DNA of 34,096 nt from Pseudomonadota bacterium (GTDB lineage: Bacteria; Desulfobacterota; Syntrophia; Syntrophales; UBA5619), in assembly GCA_018827585.1 (NCBI GenBank), contig JAHJXP010000014.1, positions 1-34,096 on the forward strand, in the 5' to 3' direction. Made by a program: the position numbers and the translations under genes. The first letter of the stretch is position 1. Each line of letters opens with the position of its first letter. This document shows, in pieces, positions 7,927 through 15,178 of the stretch. Below the pieces are notes generated by a model. That model ran no database searches, had not been told where the DNA came from, and saw only the letters and a list, made by a program, of their open reading frames with translations.

Positions 7927-10900
7927 GAAGACTCCTGTAATAATGCCGAACTCCGGAAGCGGTCCCGGATATGACCGGCAATCACCTCCACCGGCTCGCC
8001 GAGCAGAAGGCCGAGGGGAATCTCCCTGAGGCGATTCTCTTCCCACGGCAGGTTGTATTCCTGGATGAGATTCCGGATGTCGTTGAGCCTCTCTCCCAGG
8101 ATCTCCTTCCGCTCGCGGACGGAGAGGGCCTCGTTGAAGGCCACATGAACCAGGAGAAGATGCCGGATGCGATCCCCCTCGTCAAGAAGGGGGACGATCA
8201 CGAGCGGGGCGCCGTCCGATTTCCCCTGTCCCACATGGACGCGGCCGGAGGCCACGATTCCTCTTTTCGTCCCCATCAGCAGCCCCGACTTCTCGGCGCG
8301 AGACGGCATGCCCACGGAAATGCCGCCGCGCCCGACGATGGCGATCGTGGAATCGTCCCCCGGCTTTCCCTCGCCGTCCAGGCGGTTGATTGCATAAAGG
8401 GTATGGCCGTTCACGGCGGCCACCGCCTTCTGTATCCTGCTTATGGCGAACACGCCGGTGCTGAGCAGGGCCCTGGCGGAAAACCCAAGTCCCCTGAAGA
8501 GGTCGAAAATGAGGCCCTGCAGGGGCGTCTCTTTCCGGCTGGTCCCCACCGTCACCGTCTTGGCCTGATGGCGGATGGCGTCGATCGGCCGCGACAGTTC
8601 GTCCACGGCATGGCCGAGGGTGACATCCAGCAGGTCGATCGGGGAAACAGTTTCCTGACCGTCCGGGAAATCACGGCGGAAGTCGTCGAGGGGGAGCTTC
8701 CCGGCCGCGTACTTCAAAAGCAGGATCAAATCCGACATCGTCCCGACCCCGGCAAGGGAGAAACCGCCGGCGCTGCGCCGCTCCTGGAAACGCTCGGTAA
8801 AATCGTTCACCAGACTCCTGAGGCGGCCGTCGGCGATGCATTCGTAGAGGGTGAGACCGCTTTTCGCCTGTTCCACCATGACCAGATTCAGGCGATTCTT
8901 GAATTCCCGCAGGAACAACGCGTCGGCGTCGGTGCTGCACGCCGCGTAATATCCCCAGAGATGGCCGGCCATGGTATTGAGGATCACGGGAAGCGGCATC
9001 GGCGCCCGCGGGATGGGGATCACCGCATCGGCGATTGGATCGAAGCGCCTCTCGTCCTCGTCGGCAAACACGACCACGGCGGATTTGTGCGCCTTGAAGA
9101 TCGCCACGTCCTTGACGATGTCCGCGGTCACGGCCTCCGGGCTCCCGGCGGCGCAGACCAGGATCAGCGGCTCGGCGGACAGGTCGATGTGCTTCTTATT
9201 CTCCACGACGTCCGAAGAGACCGTTTTGTAGCACAGCTCGCTGAGCTTGATGCGGATCTCATCGGCGGCCGCCTTGTTCGGCCCGCTTCCCACGACCGCC
9301 CAGTAACGCTTTTGCTTCGCCAACCTCTCCACCGAACGGCGGATCTCCTCCTTTCGCGCGAGGACCCTGCGCATCATCTCCGGCGCCTGTTCGAGCCGGC
9401 GGACCTGTGCCGTCAGCCGCTCCGCAGGGACGGTCCCCAGGACCTCGGCAAAATAAAGGGCGAGGAGGTTGCCGGCCACGATCTGGGAGTAGAAGGCCTT
9501 GGTGGAGGCGACGGCCATCTCGATATCCCGGCCGTCGGAGGTGTAAAAAACACCGTCGGCCTTCGACGTGATATCGGATTGGCGGCGGTTCACGATGGCG
9601 ATCACGCCGGCGCCTCTCTGGGAAGCCAGCGCCACGGCGCGGTTGGTGTCCGTCGTCGTTCCCGACTGCGTGATCGGGATGACCAGGGTGTCGCTGAGAT
9701 CGTTCTCCAGGCAGAAGCCGCTAAGCTCCGTGGCGACCTTGGCCTCGACCCGGATACCGCTCCCGGAAAGACAGCGTTCCAGGGCGTCCGCCACGGCGCT
9801 GGCCGCCACGGCCGCCGTTCCCTGACCGATGGTGATGATCCGCCGGATCTTCCCGCCGCGCAGGGACTCTCTCACCCTTGCAGGAACCGTATCCTCCCCG
9901 AGGTTGAAGACGACCCGCTCCGCGTCCCCGTCGCTTTCGATATGGTACCGGCCCCGCAGGGTCTTGCGGACGGAATGGGCCGCTTCGGTGATCTCTTTGA
10001 GGAAGAAATGGGGGTAATCGCCCCGGTCGATGTCCCGCGTCGTGATCTCCGCCTTCCGGACCGCATCCCCGCCGAGCGGAAGAGGCGTACCGTCATAGCA
10101 GAGCCCGACAATGCCGGCGACGCCGCCAGGCGAGTCCTGGTCGAGGACGAAGATCTGCCCGGTTGTCTCCGGCCTCTCCGGGTCGGAGGGCTTCTCGCCG
10201 TCCATCTTCAGGAAGAAGGGGGTCTCTTCGACCAGGCCGTAGAGCTCGGAGGAAAAGATGTAACGGTCGGGGGCGATACCGACATAGAGCGACTGCCCGC
10301 TCCCCCTCAGGGCCAGGAAAGCCTTTCCCGGCGCCGCGTTGCTGACCATGGCGATGGCGTGGGACCCTTCGAAGTCGCCGACGGCGAGCCGAAACGCCTC
10401 GGTCAGGTCATGGCCGGCCAGGAGGTGCTTCTCGATCTGGAGGGGGATGACCTTCGTGTCCGTCGTCACCTCCGGCGCGATCAGCGTCCCGCCGGATTCG
10501 AGGTCCTCCCGCAGGGAGGGATAGTTGTCGATGTCTCCGTTCAGAACGCAATGGATGGTCCAGTGCCCCTTTCCATAAGCCGGGTAGTCCTTTTCCCGGC
10601 CGGCGGGAGTCGAACCCATTCTCAGCGTGAAGTTGCCGACAGGATGGCAGTTCTCCTCCGTGATCGAACCCACCGATGCCCAGCGGGTGTGAGCGAAGGA
10701 GGTGGCAAAAGCGACCGGCAGGCGGGCAAAGGCCCGGAACAGGAGGTCCCCGGAGATCTGTTTTCTCAGTTCCCGGATGTTCCGTCCCAGCTCCCCGATG
10801 ATCTCGGCGGTCTTGTAGGTAAAGACGATCGCCCGGCCGCCTGGCCCTCCCTGTTGAGGGGCCGGGCACAGGCAGATCGAACCGCTGACGGGATCCCCCA

Positions 10901-11699
10901 TTGCCGTCCGCCGGCTGAGCTCGCCGTCCAGTCCCGCCTTCGCCAGGCCGCTTACAACCTCCCCGACGGCGCCATTGTCGGCCGGGATGAACGAGATCTG
11001 AATCCCCGCCGAATCCCGCCCGCGCACCTCCAGCCGGTCCAGGCAGTTGAGGAGGGAGTTCAGCTCCCGGTACTTCAAAAGGGCTTCCGGCGCCACGTCG
11101 CCGACGCTCTGCGCCCCGGCGAGGCGGACGATCTTTTCGATGTTGTCGAGGATGTCTCTCTCCAGTCCCCAGACGAGGTCCCGGATCGCAAGCAGGCCCT
11201 GGTTGACGGACTCCAGATCGGCGGTGGAGAAACGGCCCGCATTCTCCTCCAGGAGTCTTTCTTCCTTTGCAAGGAAGGCATGGATTTTCCCGGAAAGGCC
11301 GGCAAGACGGCCCGCCTCCGCCGCGTCGAAGAAGAGCCTCCGAAAGGCATCCTCCTCCTTCAGGCGCAGAAGCTCTCCCGCCATCGCCTCCCTGGCGGGG
11401 GTCCCGCCCAGATACCCTTCCGGCGCGATCTTTCCGGCCAAAAGCTCGGTCAGGCCCTCGCCCGCCGCCAGGGTGAACAGCGCGTTCAGGCCGCCTTCCG
11501 CCGGCCGTATTTTTCCACTTCTGCGCAGGGTCAGGATGCCGGCCAGGCCGCAGCAGAGGGTGTCCGGCAGCCGGGGGAACAGGATCAGGGCCGGCGCCGG
11601 GACCAGCCTCGGGTCGCGGCCCAGATGGACCCCGCACCTCCCGGCGGCGCGGACGGCTTCCCGGAGAAAACGGATCAGCCTGGCGATTCTTTCAGTCAA
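7923..11699 (-). CDS. Giant GlmS-like protein: class II glutamine amidotransferase + two SIS domains + C-terminal extension
   Basis: At 1258 residues it is twice the size of GlmS (~610), which makes glucosamine-6-phosphate from fructose-6-phosphate and glutamine. The amidotransferase domain is recognisable but split. DTLCCGLAGIL (C49/C50) matches the MCGIVGYI nucleophile motif, then ~175 mostly helical residues intervene before RGRDSAGIQ (~228). FAHTRWASVG (~337) and LNGDIDNY (~385) follow. Two SIS sugar-phosphate domains come next: ITIGQGTAA with ITQSGTTTDT, and VVGSGPNKAAADEI. About 300 C-terminal residues have no family I recognise. The start is TTG at 11699 with GGGAGA upstream; no ATG or GTG lies close to the Cys, so the nucleophile is internal and would need propeptide removal, as in PurF or glutamate synthase. 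Its stop overlaps pyrG. It may be a GlmS paralogue with altered substrate; the SIS and amidotransferase calls are secure. Confidence 0.88.
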   Translation of the reverse strand: MTERIARLIRFLREAVRAAGRCGVHLGRDPRLVPAPALILFPRLPDTLCCGLAGILTLRRSGKIRPAEGGLNALFTLAAGEGLTELLAGKIAPEGYLGGTPAREAMAGELLRLKEEDAFRRLFFDAAEAGRLAGLSGKIHAFLAKEERLLEENAGRFSTADLESVNQGLLAIRDLVWGLERDILDNIEKIVRLAGAQSVGDVAPEALLKYRELNSLLNCLDRLEVRGRDSAGIQISFIPADNGAVGEVVSGLAKAGLDGELSRRTAMGDPVSGSICLCPAPQQGGPGGRAIVFTYKTAEIIGELGRNIRELRKQISGDLLFRAFARLPVAFATSFAHTRWASVGSITEENCHPVGNFTLRMGSTPAGREKDYPAYGKGHWTIHCVLNGDIDNYPSLREDLESGGTLIAPEVTTDTKVIPLQIEKHLLAGHDLTEAFRLAVGDFEGSHAIAMVSNAAPGKAFLALRGSGQSLYVGIAPDRYIFSSELYGLVEETPFFLKMDGEKPSDPERPETTGQIFVLDQDSPGGVAGIVGLCYDGTPLPLGGDAVRKAEITTRDIDRGDYPHFFLKEITEAAHSVRKTLRGRYHIESDGDAERVVFNLGEDTVPARVRESLRGGKIRRIITIGQGTAAVAASAVADALERCLSGSGIRVEAKVATELSGFCLENDLSDTLVIPITQSGTTTDTNRAVALASQRGAGVIAIVNRRQSDITSKADGVFYTSDGRDIEMAVASTKAFYSQIVAGNLLALYFAEVLGTVPAERLTAQVRRLEQAPEMMRRVLARKEEIRRSVERLAKQKRYWAVVGSGPNKAAADEIRIKLSELCYKTVSSDVVENKKHIDLSAEPLILVCAAGSPEAVTADIVKDVAIFKAHKSAVVVFADEDERRFDPIADAVIPIPRAPMPLPVILNTMAGHLWGYYAACSTDADALFLREFKNRLNLVMVEQAKSGLTLYECIADGRLRSLVNDFTERFQERRSAGGFSLAGVGTMSDLILLLKYAAGKLPLDDFRRDFPDGQETVSPIDLLDVTLGHAVDELSRPIDAIRHQAKTVTVGTSRKETPLQGLIFDLFRGLGFSARALLSTGVFAISRIQKAVAAVNGHTLYAINRLDGEGKPGDDSTIAIVGRGGISVGMPSRAEKSGLLMGTKRGIVASGRVHVGQGKSDGAPLVIVPLLDEGDRIRHLLLVHVAFNEALSVRERKEILGERLNDIRNLIQEYNLPWEENRLREIPLGLLLGEPVEVIAGHIRDRFRSSALLQESS

Positions 11700-11872
11700 A
11701 GGTTTCTCCCAATTTTTTTATTACAGCGGCCGCCGCGCCGGACCCCGATGACCCGCCTGACGAAAATGGCGAGCCGGAACTCTCGCAGTTGCGGCACGGC
11801 CTCCGAACCGGCGGCCCATCCCTTCGCCGGGCGATTGGGCCTGGCGCCCTGAGACGCGGCCGTCATCGCCCC

Positions 11873-13141
11873 TCATTGAAGAAACGAGGGGAGTTGGGCA
11901 AGCGCCCCGCCGGTGACGGCGTCCACCGCCTGCTGAAGCCACTGCGTCCCCATTGCCGAGGTCTCACGGTCCAGGGACCGGATCGCCCGGATATAGTCGT
12001 TCCCCTGCGTCTCCCTGACGCGCGCCAGCTTCGCGAGAAATCCATCCCGCTCCGCCAGACCGGCGGCCTCCTCCCGGCGGTCCGTCAGACAGGCCTCCAG
12101 AGCGGGCCGGCGCTCGTGGAATTCCCGCTGCCTGAGAAGGATTGGGCCGCGGGTCTCTTCCGGCAGGAACCTCTCGCCGAGTTTTGCCGATCTCTCCATC
12201 TTCTCCGCCAGGCCCCGGAACCGCGCCAGTCTCTCCGCCACGGCCTTGTCCATGGTCTCCAGCGCCCCGAGATAGAGCGCCTCCCCCATCTCCCCATCGG
12301 CGAAGAAGGGGCGGCGGACATGGAGGTACCACTGGCGCAGGGCCAGCAGATTGGCGAGATAGATGATATTGTTGGTCACCCGCCGGCGGATGTCCCCATA
12401 GAGTCCCGGGTGGAACGGTTGCCCGGAGGCCTCCATCCCCTCCCCCCGGAGCAGTTTCCCACTCTCCGGGCAGTCGCCCCGCCGGACGACGCCCGCGGCG
12501 ATCACCGTCCCGAACCCGATCCGGGCCGGGCCGACCAGTCCTCCCTGCCCGCCGAGAAAGATCGGCGGCCGGTTCAGCATGACCCCCCGGGGGACATCCC
12601 CTAAAAGGGACGCGGTGGCCTTGTCCTGGTTGGGGGTGTAGTTGAAATGGACGTAGGAACTCCCCACCTCGCTGTGGTCTTTGCGGCTGGCGCCCCCGGC
12701 CATGAGACAGTCGCAGAAATTGATCAGGCTCCCCAGGGTGACGAAAGGAAAGAGGATGGTATGCTTCAGGCCGACCGTGTGGCCCCCGTTCGCCTCTTCC
12801 TCGAGGAGGCAGCCCTCCCGCACCTGGGCGCCCGAGGCCATGCCGGCCCCTTCCAGGAATACGGAGGATTTGAAGAATCCCCCCTTGAGTTCCACCCCCC
12901 GGCCGAGCCGACAATCCGCCACGGCGACCGGCGCTTCGCAGCCGAGCTTCACTCCCGCCGAAATCAGGGTCTCGGCCCCGGATATCATCGTCCCGCCATA
13001 GAAAACGACCCCGTCCGGCGAGATGCGCTCGGGATCCACCTCCTCCCCGACAACGACGGAAAAGGGAGCGGGCATCCGGACCCCTTTGTTAAGGAGCTTC
13101 AATACCGGCGACGGCAACATCGTCTCTGCTGGATGATCCAT
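11873..13141 (-). CDS. Left-handed beta-helix protein, GlmU acyltransferase-like
   Basis: A 422-residue protein. Residues ~25-240 are hexapeptide-like (repeated I/V/L-G-x-x turns), indicating a left-handed beta helix. SSYVHFNYTPNQDKATASLL followed by GGLVGPARIGFGTVIAAG parallels the GlmU C-terminal pattern (CNYDG, K, T, then LVAP and GAGT). The nucleotidyltransferase motif of GlmU (GxGTRM) is absent. The last ~170 residues are helical and charged, without a recognised family. It is therefore a sugar-nucleotide acyltransferase-like or binding protein, not a full UDP-GlcNAc pyrophosphorylase, though such proteins are sometimes labelled so. The start has GGAGGAG ten bases upstream on the minus strand. 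It precedes the GlmS-like gene by 173 bp in the same direction, supporting a shared amino-sugar role. Exact reaction unknown. Confidence 0.75.
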   Translation of the reverse strand: MDHPAETMLPSPVLKLLNKGVRMPAPFSVVVGEEVDPERISPDGVVFYGGTMISGAETLISAGVKLGCEAPVAVADCRLGRGVELKGGFFKSSVFLEGAGMASGAQVREGCLLEEEANGGHTVGLKHTILFPFVTLGSLINFCDCLMAGGASRKDHSEVGSSYVHFNYTPNQDKATASLLGDVPRGVMLNRPPIFLGGQGGLVGPARIGFGTVIAAGVVRRGDCPESGKLLRGEGMEASGQPFHPGLYGDIRRRVTNNIIYLANLLALRQWYLHVRRPFFADGEMGEALYLGALETMDKAVAERLARFRGLAEKMERSAKLGERFLPEETRGPILLRQREFHERRPALEACLTDRREEAAGLAERDGFLAKLARVRETQGNDYIRAIRSLDRETSAMGTQWLQQAVDAVTGGALAQLPSFLQ

Positions 13142-13209
13142 CTTCTCTTGCTCCTCCGGCCATCCGCTCCGGGATCAGATTCCACGCCTGCCCCCGACAC
13201 TGCCCGCCC

Positions 13210-13512
13210 TCAACCCGAATCGCGTCCCAGGCCGAGCTTAACCATCTTCTTCTGAAAGGTGTTCCGGTTGATGCCGAGATAGGTCGCCGCGGCGCTCTTG
13301 ATGTAATGAGTCCTCTTGAGCGCTATCCGAAACAGGCCCCTCTCCACCATGGCCATCACCTCGTCGTAGAGCCGGCTCTTTCCGTTCCCCGTCGCGGAGA
13401 GGATCGTCGCGATGTCCTCGATCTTCTTTTCCAGGACATCTTCGGCCACCGCGGCCGGGGTCGAAAGTTCCTCCCGCACGGCCTTGTCTACATAAGATCG
13501 CTTCAGACTCAT
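13210..13512 (-). CDS. Fis-family helix-turn-helix regulator
   Basis: A 100-residue protein. The C-terminal ~45 residues (LKRTHYIKSAAATYLGINRN, then TFQKKMVKLGL) form the Fis-type HTH_8 helix-turn-helix, as at the C-terminus of NtrC-like activators and in stand-alone Fis. The N-terminus is helical and probably dimerises. No receiver or AAA+ domain is present, so it acts as a small DNA-binding protein. It lies 68 bp upstream of the beta-helix gene in the same direction and may be co-transcribed with, or regulate, the amino-sugar/pyrG genes. The ribosome site is weak (AAAGGA, about 12 bases before ATG). The minus-strand upstream sequence carries a dispersed palindromic repeat. Confidence 0.85.
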   Translation of the reverse strand: MSLKRSYVDKAVREELSTPAAVAEDVLEKKIEDIATILSATGNGKSRLYDEVMAMVERGLFRIALKRTHYIKSAAATYLGINRNTFQKKMVKLGLGRDSG

Positions 13513-13566
13513 GGATTACCGGATTCCTTTCGTAAAGATAAGACCTCTTAATTTATGCCCTCTCAG

Positions 13567-13597
13567 TCATTGCGAGGCGCACAGCGCCGAAGCAATC
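13567..13597. repeat. Dispersed palindromic repeat (CATTGCGAGG...GAAGCAATCT type)
   Basis: The sequence contains inverted arms ATTGC/GCAAT (13569-13573, 13592-13596) and GGCGC/GCGCC (13576-13580, 13584-13588) around a 3-base loop. It matches from memory a short intergenic repeat common in many proteobacterial genomes. It sits between the Fis-like gene and the PH-domain gene. No function is shown. Confidence 0.65.
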
Positions 13598-13673
13598 TCC
13601 TGATATCACAAAACCGCTCCGCCATCGGTTACGACGGCAAGCCCGTAGACTTTTATACTTGCCTCAAGGGGGA

Positions 13674-14198
13674 TCACCCTAAAAAGGGTACCGCCTTGGT
13701 GAGAAAGATGCCGAGCATCAGCGCGGCCGCCACCCATGTCAGCACGACATAGGTGATCCCGACCGGGGAACGCCCCCTCAGAAGGCGGACCTCCTCCTCG
13801 ACCTTTTCCATATCGACCCGACCGACGATCTCTTCCACCAGCGCGGGAAAGCCGTTATAGGCATTGGAAACTATGAAAAAACCCTTGACGGTCGTCAGCA
13901 GGATATAGATTTTTTTATGGAGATTGAGGCAGCCGACGTGCGTGATCTCCCCCCAGGAGGCCGCCTTTTCCCGCCACAACTTTCTGATGGTAATCCCGGC
14001 CTCGTCCACCGTGACCCGCCTAAGGAGAGACTCGACGAAAAGATAGAGGGTCGGGAGGAAAAAAATCGTAAAGACGAGTCGTTCCATCGCCGTCCCCTGC
14101 GGCAGCAGGGAGATTACCAGGAGACAGAAAAGGAGAAAGGTGTCGATGCCGAGAGGAACGAGAAACGCCTTTTTTATCGTGTAGCTGCGCTGTAACAT
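13674..14198 (-). CDS. PH-domain-like membrane protein
   Basis: A 174-residue protein with a pair of hydrophobic segments near the N-terminus (about residues 11-32 and 41-59) and a third near the C-terminus (about 147-171). Between them lies an ~80-residue soluble region (VTVDEAGITIRKLWREKAAS through VSNAYNGFPALVEEIV) with the pattern of bacterial PH domains (YdbS/DUF304-like): a beta-rich core and a closing helix. It is an inner-membrane protein of unknown role. It lies 33 bp downstream of moaC, same strand, and may share its transcript, but a functional link to molybdopterin is not implied. Start ATG at 14198 is preceded by GGGGTGAAG. Confidence 0.72.
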   Translation of the reverse strand: MLQRSYTIKKAFLVPLGIDTFLLFCLLVISLLPQGTAMERLVFTIFFLPTLYLFVESLLRRVTVDEAGITIRKLWREKAASWGEITHVGCLNLHKKIYILLTTVKGFFIVSNAYNGFPALVEEIVGRVDMEKVEEEVRLLRGRSPVGITYVVLTWVAAALMLGIFLTKAVPFLG

Positions 14199-14231
14199 TT
14201 CTTCACCCCGAGGAATCGGTCCGGTTTCTAA

Positions 14232-14714
14232 TCACTGGCCCCGCCTGACAAAGGCGCCGCTCTTGCCGCCCTGCTTGCTCATCAGCCGGATGTCCGCAAG
14301 AATAATTTCCCGGTCGACCGATTTGCACATATCGTAAATCGTCAGCGCGGCCACGGCGACGGCAGTCATGGCCTCCATCTCGACCCCCGTCCTCCCCACC
14401 GTCCGGACCTGCGCTTCGATCGCAACCTCGCCCTGGGCGGGGTCGCTGGTGAACAGTATTTCTATCCCCGTGAGTTCGAGGGGATGACACATGGGGATCA
14501 GCTCGCCGGTCTTCTTGGCCGCCATGATTCCCGCGATCCTGGCCGCGGCGAAGACGTCCCCCTTGGGAACCCCTCCGCCTTCGATCAGCGCGACGGTCTC
14601 CGGGCGCATCCGGACCATCCCCCGGGCGACTGCCTGACGGTGGGTCGGCGCCTTCGCCGTTACATCCACCATCCGTGCCTGACCTTTTTCATCGAGATGG
14701 GATAGTTCTTTCAT
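14232..14714 (-). CDS. moaC: Cyclic pyranopterin monophosphate synthase MoaC
   Basis: A 160-residue protein acting with MoaA in the first stage of molybdenum cofactor synthesis, converting the 3',8-cyclo-GTP intermediate to cyclic pyranopterin monophosphate. All active-site positions known from E. coli are present at the same numbers: K51, H77 (PMCHPLELTG), E112 and E114 (GRTGVEMEAM), D128 and K131 (YDMCKSVDR). Length equals the family standard. No other moa/mob gene is in the window, so the pathway is scattered. The start at 14714 has AGGT close upstream and a GC-rich hairpin (14736-14756) 20 bases further up. Confidence 0.97.
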   Translation of the reverse strand: MKELSHLDEKGQARMVDVTAKAPTHRQAVARGMVRMRPETVALIEGGGVPKGDVFAAARIAGIMAAKKTGELIPMCHPLELTGIEILFTSDPAQGEVAIEAQVRTVGRTGVEMEAMTAVAVAALTIYDMCKSVDREIILADIRLMSKQGGKSGAFVRRGQ

Positions 14715-14735
14715 GGACCTGCCGTATCGGAATGG

Positions 14736-14756
14736 CCGGGGGCTTTACGCCCCCGG
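14736..14756. other. GC-rich hairpin upstream of moaC
   Basis: A perfect 8-bp stem, CCGGGGGC/GCCCCCGG, around the loop TTTAC. It lies in the moaC leader region on the minus strand and lacks a T-run, so it may be a regulatory hairpin or just a repeat fragment rather than a terminator. Confidence 0.5.
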
Positions 14757-14837
14757 GACGGGAAGATTGACGACTTCGTTAAAAGGCCGGAATGTTTGGG
14801 GGCAACTTAGCACAGCGTTTTTCCCCCGTCAAGAAGG

Positions 14838-14995
14838 ATGAACTCGTAAAAAGTCGTCCTTAAAGTCACACCGGCCCCGTATCAAGTACGGGGTAAACTC
14901 CCGCCGGGGTCCAGAACATGCCGAAATAACCGGATTCCGGTTTTCTCCTGAATGACGAAAAGCGGCATTTTTGAACTTTTTCCGAGGTCGTCAAC
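14838..14995. repeat. MITE-like dispersed repeat unit
   Basis: The left end reads TGAACTCGTAAAAAGTC. The right end, read on the other strand, is TTGACGACCTCGGAAAAAGT, so the ends are imperfect inverted repeats. The interior contains CCGGATTCCGG and GTATCAAGTACGGGG blocks, which resemble repeats I know from deltaproteobacterial genomes. It encodes nothing. Related ends occur at 14767, 21088 and 21247. Confidence 0.55.
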
Positions 14996-15110
14996 TTTTT
15001 GCGGGCCCCTCATAAATCGCTTGCGGGAAATACGCTTCTCGTTTAACATCCGCAACCGGGACGCGTTCCATGGGCATCCGCAGCCGGCCGCCCGTCCGAT
15101 CCGTCAGGAA

Positions 15111-15170
15111 GTGTTTAAATTTTCCCAAAGCCGCCAGGGGGTGTTTAACTTTTCCCGAAACCGCCAGGGG
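15111..15170 (+). repeat. Two tandem 30-bp repeats directly before comM
   Basis: Copies at 15111-15140 and 15141-15170 both read GTGTTTAA.TTTTCCC.AA then .CCGCCAGGGG and differ at only 3 of 30 positions. The second copy ends 8 bases before the comM GTG, and its AGGGGG supplies the ribosome binding site. Multiple short tandem repeats of this look occur at the ends of some IS21-family elements, so this may be an insertion-sequence remnant; that is inference. Confidence 0.85.
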
Positions 15171-15178
15171 GTACAAAC

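Larger units (their letters stand above)
14715..15178. other. Repeat-rich intergenic region between divergent moaC and comM
   Basis: This 464-bp stretch has no supported gene. From left to right it holds a GC hairpin, a copy of a TTGACGACTTCGT-type dispersed repeat at 14767, a MITE-like unit (14838-14995) and two 30-bp tandem repeats ending at the comM start. Promoters for moaC and comM must lie here, but no clear -35/-10 pair was found. A small frame at 14952-15182 crosses the repeats and is not credible. Confidence 0.7.

Noticed and set aside
7971..11852. 1293-codon frame on the plus strand opposite the GlmS-like gene
   Set aside because: It mirrors a well-recognised coding gene in high-GC DNA, where antisense frames stay open by chance; its sequence is Arg/Gly/Pro-rich without a recognisable motif.
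13500..13680. Possible promoter for the Fis-like gene (minus strand)
   Set aside because: AT-rich but no clear -35/-10 pair at proper spacing.
14736..14756. Molybdenum cofactor riboswitch before moaC
   Set aside because: Only a simple GC hairpin is visible; the conserved multi-helix riboswitch pattern was not found.
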